From: JBAZTO01 sp041661865
GTDB lineage: Bacteria > Planctomycetota > Phycisphaerae > SM23-33
Length of the DNA: 9,035 bases
Reading direction: 5' to 3'
NCBI GenBank assembly: GCA_041661865.1
Contig: JBAZTO010000082.1
Location: 1-9,035, forward strand
Under the pieces are notes generated by a model. That model did no database searches. It was not told the DNA's origin and saw only the letters and a program-made list of their open reading frames with translations. Of the stretch, positions 6,088-9,035 are shown piece after piece (within the stretch, counting starts at the first letter, position 1; each line of letters begins with the position of its first letter). Both the position numbers and the translations under genes were made by a program.

Positions 6088-7605
6088 CTATTGCATAACA
6101 TAAATGGGAATGACCAGTTCCGTAACGTCAGTTCCCGACAACTCCATAACAATTTGACCCTCGAAAAACTTCTCGCCCTTATCGGCGGGTGGTTGTATTT
6201 TTACAGTGAAGGTCTTTACGCAAGGGGTGGCTTTCGCCATTACAATGGCTCCTGTCAAGCCCCTCAATTCTGCTCGCTTAATATCGAAACTATCTATCTG
6301 GTGATTCGCTTTAATCTGAACTACTCGCTGGGCATATTGACCGTCTTTATCCTTCTGAAACAACAACTCCTGCGGACATGCGACAATCGGCGGAAGCACT
6401 TCAGCCACAACCGGGATTACAACTTTACCGGAGCCCTTCTTGGGAGTCACAACGACTTCAGCCGTGCATTGACCTGATGACCAAGTAGGGACAACAGTAA
6501 GGATGAGTTGTAGCTTATCGTCAAGGCTGCAATTGACCCACTTCTGTGAAGATACTATTGAAAAGTCCTGCAAGTTTGTTCCTGCCTTTGAAAAGCGGCT
6601 CTTAAGAGTCACGCAAACGTTTTGCCCCCTTTCGGCCACTCTAGTAGTTACACTTGCAGGAGAGAATTCAACCAGTGGCGGTTCAATTTCCCAAGTCAGT
6701 CGTAAGTCGGCACGAGGACGTTCTGGATCGTTTGAAAGAACAACGAGTTTCGCTTCGTGTCTGCCCGCAGTGGCTCCAGCGTCAACAGTGCCTCTTATAT
6801 CTATAGATTCCCCTGGATTGAGCCATTCGGTGGTAAGTTTGATGGTCGTACAGTTGCAACTCGAATATATTCTCTCCAGATGCAGCGGCCCCTGCCCCAA
6901 GTTGCGCACCTGAAAGTTAAAAGCAAAAGTGGCACCACTCGCAATCTGTCCCGCATCATATTCCACTGTGTTGACATGCAGTTGCCCAACTGCTCCGGAT
7001 GTAGTGGACATTTGCCTAAAGGGCGTAGATGCAATCAATAATGCAACACCCGACCAACGTCTTTTCCACGCGCTGGCTTCATCGTACTCGAAAGATTTCG
7101 CTCCAGCGACTCGAAGTTCCCCCTTGGCATTGAGGTAGACGCAGATTAGGTGCTCCGGCGTATTGTCAACTTTTTGAAGATGCAATATGGCTGTCCGAGG
7201 GGGACTGACCTTAAGCAATTTCTTCAACTCACCTTCATCTTGCGGGGAGATACGAACTGCCAGAGCATATCCTCCAACTTGCCTGGCTATCTGGTACAAA
7301 GTGTTCAAATCGATCCATTGCCCGGGTTCTGTAATATTTGCTTTACGCACCAGATCCATATAGTCGACATCGCAGCCCACAAGCCGCAGACAGAGAAATA
7401 ATGAGTCGATACCACAGCCACCGCTCCAGCGAATTGGCAGTAATTTGTCCTTCCCTAAGAGTTCACACGCATGAGATAGCTCCGTTGGTTGCGTACTGAT
7501 GGAGATACTGTGTTGTGACTGGGCGATGCAATCCTGCCCCAAGACACTTCCACCCGCCATTATAATGGTCACGAGAATAAAGACCAATGATTGATAAATA
7601 GTCAT
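6088..7605 (-). CDS. Exported C39-peptidase-like / DUF1573 protein
   Basis: This 505-residue protein has a signal peptide (hydrophobic about 7-22, likely cut near 23-25), so it should act outside the cytoplasm. Residues about 45-193 resemble C39-family cysteine peptidases: CGIDSLFLCLRLVG with candidate nucleophile C64, and HLICVYL with candidate H152. The glutamine usual six residues before the cysteine and the Asp-Pro usual after the histidine strand are not seen (I58 and VAGA 167-170), so activity is doubtful. Residues about 208-300 are a DUF1573-like Ig-type domain: VEYDAGQIASG, FQVRNLGQGPLHLERIYSSCNC with a C250/C252 pair, LNPGESIDI, and VVLSNDPERP. The remaining 200 residues look like further beta-sandwich repeats. 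Its ATG overlaps the upstream gene stop (ATGA). GC content is much lower than in the zwf or mla genes. Confidence 0.85.
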   Translation of the reverse strand: MTIYQSLVFILVTIIMAGGSVLGQDCIAQSQHSISISTQPTELSHACELLGKDKLLPIRWSGGCGIDSLFLCLRLVGCDVDYMDLVRKANITEPGQWIDLNTLYQIARQVGGYALAVRISPQDEGELKKLLKVSPPRTAILHLQKVDNTPEHLICVYLNAKGELRVAGAKSFEYDEASAWKRRWSGVALLIASTPFRQMSTTSGAVGQLHVNTVEYDAGQIASGATFAFNFQVRNLGQGPLHLERIYSSCNCTTIKLTTEWLNPGESIDIRGTVDAGATAGRHEAKLVVLSNDPERPRADLRLTWEIEPPLVEFSPASVTTRVAERGQNVCVTLKSRFSKAGTNLQDFSIVSSQKWVNCSLDDKLQLILTVVPTWSSGQCTAEVVVTPKKGSGKVVIPVVAEVLPPIVACPQELLFQKDKDGQYAQRVVQIKANHQIDSFDIKRAELRGLTGAIVMAKATPCVKTFTVKIQPPADKGEKFFEGQIVMELSGTDVTELVIPIYVMQ

Positions 7606-8882
7606 TTGACGCCCCTCGTTCTTCTAACAGCTCTTACTATTACGAGCCCAAGAACCACGGCAGCCAATCCCAACATCCACCATAGCCATTCGTGGCCTTC
7701 ACGCGGAGCTTTTGCCCCACCGGTGATGACAGCAGGCATACTTGTCACATTCACACCTGTTGTCACGTTACGTGTTGATGGAACGGACAAAGGGGCGTCT
7801 AAATCTTTAGGCAATTGCAGTAATTCCTTTTTGGCTTCCACCAGGCCAGCCTTTAAATGTAACGGTATATCGTTATATAGATACTCTTGGTTCTCTATTC
7901 GATCATTGACGTGCGTTCCTTTCGGCAGACGAAGTGCCTCAATGGAAAAAACCTTGGCATCGATGGGCTGGTTTACCTGAAGAGACTGTGGCCCAAGGCT
8001 AAATATAATAGTTCTTACGGGCTTAGAAGAATCGCTCGAATAGTACTTGTTAGCTACCCCAGTCAATACCCAAATCCCATCGACTGCGGTATAGCTATAG
8101 CGGAAATCGACCTCAGTCCGTCCCGACACCGAAGAAGTAAAAGACTGGACACTGAAGCCTTTCTGTGGATCCACAACAATTACCGTATGGCCAGCAGGAT
8201 CGTCCCGTGATTCATCTCCGTTGATCCAATATCGATGAATCTCGTATTGGCCGTCGGGGGTATCATGTACTTCAAACTTAACCGTATTCTTTGCATTACT
8301 TTTTGTCTTTAGGTATTCTGAGAGAGACTGGCCCCCTACAACACGTTGTCTCACTAACATGTTGCACTCTGATTGAAATCGTGGCGTGCTGTTGGCCGCT
8401 GTGATTTCTAGTTCTTTGGCCTCTGGCACAAATGCCAGTTGCCTATCTGCCATAGAGATAGACTGGCGCGTCGTACGGGTTATGCCATGATCCCTGAGAA
8501 GCTTATCAAGGTTAACCTGACTCTTTGGTGCCATGTATTCTGCAAAAGGCAGATTATAGTTGATTCGCTTATTGCTAAGGTCAAGTGTTCGATCCCATGA
8601 TACATCGGAGCGAATGTTCGTGCCGTCTGCCCACATACTGATAGTCGCATTTTGATCGCCATATACTTTTCCATCTAGATCAGGATAATCAAGAAAAGAT
8701 GAATCTTCTATACGCATAGTGCCTGTGAAAGCGATTATTCTGATTCGATCGACATTCTCGTTCCATCCAGCCGATATCGCTCGCAGTTGCGGGGATAGCT
8801 GAACTGTCGTGTTCTGAGCGAGGACTCCGCCCGCAATGACAGCCACGGCCCCTGAGATTAGCATAATAGATATTCTGCCCAT
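7602..8882 (-). CDS. Exported protein with C-terminal membrane anchor, unidentified
   Basis: This 426-residue protein starts with a signal peptide (hydrophobic about 5-20) with a likely cleavage after VLA (20-22). The large central part (about 30-360) is rich in beta strands. Segments such as RIRIIAFTGTMRIED, GTNIRSDVSW, KGFSVQSFTSSVSGRTEV and YTAVDGIWVLTGVANKYY suggest a loosely LolA/LolB-like beta fold, but I cannot assign a family with confidence. A low-complexity Ser/Thr/Val linker (about 362-390) leads to one transmembrane helix (about 399-418, beginning WLWWMLGLAAVV) and a basic tail (RAVRRTRGVK). That layout predicts anchoring in a membrane by the C terminus, with the body exported. 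The frame stays open to the window edge, but the start at 8882 is chosen for its GAAAGGA ribosome site and the signal peptide right after it. It overlaps the next gene by 4 bases. Confidence 0.8.
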   Translation of the reverse strand: MGRISIMLISGAVAVIAGGVLAQNTTVQLSPQLRAISAGWNENVDRIRIIAFTGTMRIEDSSFLDYPDLDGKVYGDQNATISMWADGTNIRSDVSWDRTLDLSNKRINYNLPFAEYMAPKSQVNLDKLLRDHGITRTTRQSISMADRQLAFVPEAKELEITAANSTPRFQSECNMLVRQRVVGGQSLSEYLKTKSNAKNTVKFEVHDTPDGQYEIHRYWINGDESRDDPAGHTVIVVDPQKGFSVQSFTSSVSGRTEVDFRYSYTAVDGIWVLTGVANKYYSSDSSKPVRTIIFSLGPQSLQVNQPIDAKVFSIEALRLPKGTHVNDRIENQEYLYNDIPLHLKAGLVEAKKELLQLPKDLDAPLSVPSTRNVTTGVNVTSMPAVITGGAKAPREGHEWLWWMLGLAAVVLGLVIVRAVRRTRGVK

Positions 8883-8889
8883 ACTGCAT

Positions 8890-8896
8890 TCCTTTC
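8890..8896 (-). promoter_or_regulatory. Ribosome binding site fixing the 8882 start
   Basis: GAAAGGA on the minus strand lies 7 bases before the ATG at 8880-8882. It is one of the better Shine-Dalgarno matches in the window and supports this start over the open frame that continues to the right edge. A different-frame ATG at 8887-8889 is too close to the site and opens only a short frame. Confidence 0.6.
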
Positions 8897-8932
8897 TGTT
8901 CCTGTGAGAGGGTGTGCCCGAAGTTTCTGGCA

Positions 8933-9035
8933 CTATGCAACTCGTTGTCGCTGAAGGCTCCAGTAGGCCTCCAGCATGTTGCTTTGGTCCACGCACGCCA
9001 GGGCGGCCATCGCCTCGGCGTTGGGCAGGTTCCAT
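8933..9035 (-). CDS. 3' end of an unidentified GC-rich gene (partial)
   Basis: Reading leftward from the edge, the frame gives 33 residues (WNLPNAEAMAALACVDQSNM..., ending LQRQRVA) and stops at TAG (8933-8935). Nearly every codon ends in G or C, unlike the adjoining low-GC genes, which is why this frame is preferred over the one that runs on from the 7602-8882 gene. Fifty bases separate its stop from the next start, so co-transcription with the two exported-protein genes is possible. The family is not recognisable from so short a piece. Confidence 0.55.
   Translation of the reverse strand, partial: WNLPNAEAMAALACVDQSNMLEAYWSLQRQRVA

Noticed and set aside
6077..6105. TTGACA with ATAAAT 17 bases on, as a plus-strand promoter
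   Set aside because: The -35 match is perfect but the -10 matches only three of six bases, and the promoter would read antisense into the DUF1573 gene with no plus-strand gene ahead.
7531..7605. Lipoprotein signal for the C39-like/DUF1573 protein
   Set aside because: The first cysteine after the hydrophobic stretch is in VLGQDC, which does not fit the lipobox; ordinary signal peptidase cleavage is more likely.
8883..9035. N-terminal extension of the 7602-8882 gene to the window edge
   Set aside because: The extension would place 51 residues before a good signal peptide and ignores the GAAAGGA site. The other frame here (ending at 8933) has far more convincing GC-ending codons.

Overview
The window looks like a chromosomal segment of a high-GC Gram-negative bacterium, most likely a planctomycete (Phycisphaerae-like). 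This placement is an inference. It rests on the secreted C39-like/DUF1573 protein, an architecture I associate with Planctomycetota, on an MCE (Mla-type) lipid transporter, and on intergenic DNA full of CCTTCGG hairpins. No rRNA, tRNA, CRISPR array or recognisable transposase gene was found.

Layout. Bases 1-111 hold the 3' end of an unidentified plus-strand gene. Bases 112-664 carry no credible gene but are rich in repeats: a 173-bp element with imperfect 23-bp inverted ends, five related 13-nt hairpins, an extra copy of one repeat arm, a GC-rich hairpin, an AT-rich palindrome and an 8-bp-period tandem repeat touching the mlaD stop codon. Bases 665-3064 are a minus-strand group, in transcription order a GNAT acetyltransferase of the short N-acetylglutamate synthase type, mlaF (ABC ATPase) and mlaD (MCE substrate-binding subunit). 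mlaF and mlaD overlap in ATGA. No mlaE permease gene accompanies them. A divergent intergenic region (3065-3189) leads to a plus-strand pair, zwf (glucose-6-phosphate dehydrogenase) and pgl (6-phosphogluconolactonase), which together form the first two steps of the oxidative pentose phosphate pathway.

Convergent to pgl is the C-terminal piece of a GlcD-type FAD-linked oxidase (5582-5980, minus strand) with no N-terminal FAD-binding domain. Beyond it base composition drops from about 65% to about 40-50% GC. The low-GC block (about 6010-8930) holds two translationally coupled minus-strand genes for exported proteins. One is a signal-peptide protein with a C-terminal membrane anchor and no confident family. 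The other is a C39-peptidase-like domain fused to a DUF1573 domain. At the right edge the sequence becomes GC-rich again with the last 33 codons of another minus-strand gene.

The points most worth following are the low-GC two-gene cassette next to a truncated oxidase gene, the C39-like domain that seems to lack part of its catalytic apparatus, and the structured repeat region at 112-664, where hairpin copies differ by compensatory base changes. None of these is shown here to be a new system.
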